Shown one piece after another: positions 20,786 to 21,826 of a stretch of 21,826 nt of DNA (its first letter is position 1; each line of letters begins with the position of its first letter). A program made the position numbers and the translations under genes. Below the pieces are notes generated by a model. It worked only from the letters and a program-made list of their open reading frames with translations, was not told the DNA's origin and did no database searches. The DNA is from Thermodesulfovibrio sp. (GTDB lineage Bacteria > Nitrospirota > Thermodesulfovibrionia > Thermodesulfovibrionales > JdFR-85): the NCBI GenBank assembly GCA_027050975.1, contig JALUAR010000028.1:1-21826 (forward strand). Direction: 5' to 3'.

Positions 20786-21826
20786 CTATACATTTGTGGG
20801 ATTAGGCTCATGTTTTCCATTAACAATCTCTTCACTGAAGGCACAGACCCTGTTTCTTCCGGTCCGTTTGGCAAGATAAAGAGCCTTGTCTGCATTATCA
20901 ATTAACTCCTCTCTGTCAGAGGCATCATCAGGAAAGGTAGCCACACCGATGCTGACTGTTACATGTTCCTTTTTTCCATTGAAAACCAGTTCATGCTCTT
21001 CGGTCTTCTTTCTGATTCGTTCTGCAACAACGATGGCGCCTGGTAGGGAGACCTGAGGCAGAACCACGGCAAACTCCTCTCCTCCGTAGCGTGCCGCAAG
21101 ATCAATGCTTCTGATATTGTCCTGAAGGATGCAGGCGACACGTTTTAAAACCTCGTCTCCATTTGTGTGGCCATATGTGTCATTGAATTTTTTGAAGTGA
21201 TCTATATCGATCATCAAAAGGGATACCTTATGACCAAACCTCCGGGCCCTGTCGATCTCTATCTGTAGTTTCTCCTGGAAGGTTCTGTGGTTTATGAGTC
21301 CAGTCAGTCCGTCTGTGCTTGCCATCTTCAGAATCTCTTCATAGAACTGTACCTTTTCTATTGCCAGGGCTGAATGAAAGGCAAGGTTCAACAGTAGGTC
21401 CTCGTCAGTCTCCGTAAAAGAGCCCCCCTTTTTGTCCGTGGCGATTATGGCACCAATCGGCTCTCCTCTCAAAAGCATTGGTACCATGAGTATTGATTTT
21501 ATCTGTGGATGATTTGGCGGAAACCCCACGAATGCAGGCTCTTTTGTTACATCGTCTGTTCTTAAGGTGGTGATCTCCTCCATCGCCCTTTTCAGTGTTC
21601 CTGTAAGCAGATGTTTGCAGTTGCCAGCGGGTCCCATTGATGTGTAGAAATCAACAACTCTGCCATATCTATCCACCAGTACTATTGCTGCTTTCTCTGC
21701 TTTAAGTAGCTCCCTTGTTTTGTCAACTATGTTTTCAAAGATTGATTCCCTGTCAAGTGAGGTATGAAGCGAGGCAGAAAGCTCATTCAGAATATTTAGC
21801 TCCCTGATAGTTTTCATCTGCAAAAC
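20786..21826 (-). CDS. GAF-GGDEF diguanylate cyclase, 5' end cut by window
   Basis: At least 345 residues are visible. The frame runs to the window end without a clear start: the first candidates there are a TTG at 21823 and an ATG two codons later, neither with visible upstream context, so the true N-terminus probably lies outside. Residues about 8-160 form a GAF domain. After a helical linker comes the GGDEF domain, with DGLTGLINHRTF (171-182), DIDHFKKFNDTYGH (206-219), GGEEF (247-251) and an inhibitory I-site RSID (238-241). It should synthesise c-di-GMP under product control, with the GAF domain sensing a small ligand or redox state. No membrane segment is seen in the visible part. Confidence 0.92.
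   Translation of the reverse strand, partial: VLQMKTIRELNILNELSASLHTSLDRESIFENIVDKTRELLKAEKAAIVLVDRYGRVVDFYTSMGPAGNCKHLLTGTLKRAMEEITTLRTDDVTKEPAFVGFPPNHPQIKSILMVPMLLRGEPIGAIIATDKKGGSFTETDEDLLLNLAFHSALAIEKVQFYEEILKMASTDGLTGLINHRTFQEKLQIEIDRARRFGHKVSLLMIDIDHFKKFNDTYGHTNGDEVLKRVACILQDNIRSIDLAARYGGEEFAVVLPQVSLPGAIVVAERIRKKTEEHELVFNGKKEHVTVSIGVATFPDDASDREELIDNADKALYLAKRTGRNRVCAFSEEIVNGKHEPNPTNV

Overview
The window (about 21.8 kb, roughly 43% GC by eye) is a densely packed bacterial chromosome segment. lpxC (lipid A) and a LapA/LapB-type protein point to a Gram-negative cell with LPS. The mqnE homologue implies menaquinone made by the futalosine route. The pairing of an archaeal-type (Pab1020/Rnl3 family) RNA ligase with its PIN-domain partner, a DHH-CBS-nucleotidyltransferase fusion and a bacterial PolX suggests a deep-branching anaerobe-like lineage. 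Nitrospirota (Thermodesulfovibrio-like) is my best guess, with Aquificota or a deltaproteobacterial-type lineage as alternatives. This placement is inference from gene content only. I see no tRNA, rRNA, CRISPR array, prophage or intact insertion sequence.

Layout. Positions 1-966: a winged-helix regulator behind a consensus sigma70 promoter, then a small histone-H1-like Lys/Ala/Thr protein closed by a strong terminator. Positions 991-3380 (minus): tldD and then lpxC, separated by a 110-base gap holding a sigma54-like promoter. Positions 3552-6423 (plus): nadD-rsfS-rlmH-lapAB, overlapping or nearly so. Positions 6682-8417: the PIN partner (plus) meets the RNA ligase (minus) tail to tail. Positions 7317-15042 (minus): DUF72, polX, a pseudo-receiver/GAF/GGDEF protein, a DHH-CBS-CBS-polyA-polymerase protein and the RNA ligase, with short gaps. 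Positions 15145-15983 (minus): a hemerythrin and a small membrane protein. Positions 16080-18730 (plus): an SH3-domain secreted protein, an orphan sugar-type binding lipoprotein and a spermidine synthase homologue. Positions 18731-19101: a non-coding stretch rich in hairpins and short repeats. Then rplI (plus), mqnE (minus) and a GAF-GGDEF protein cut by the window end (minus).

How genes may work together. The nadD-rsfS-rlmH block is a common housekeeping set (NAD synthesis, ribosome silencing, 23S rRNA methylation). Here it leads into a LapA-LapB fusion. In E. coli LapB directs LpxC to FtsH, so both ends of that control circuit lie within 6 kb. The RNA ligase, PIN partner and CCA/A-adding-type enzyme form an RNA end-processing neighbourhood, and this is the most interesting region of the window. 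Two GGEEF proteins with intact inhibitory sites indicate c-di-GMP signalling.

Recurring oddities are start codons placed only 5-6 bases after a -10 box with no ribosome binding site (leaderless candidates), and a REP-like hairpin island before rplI.
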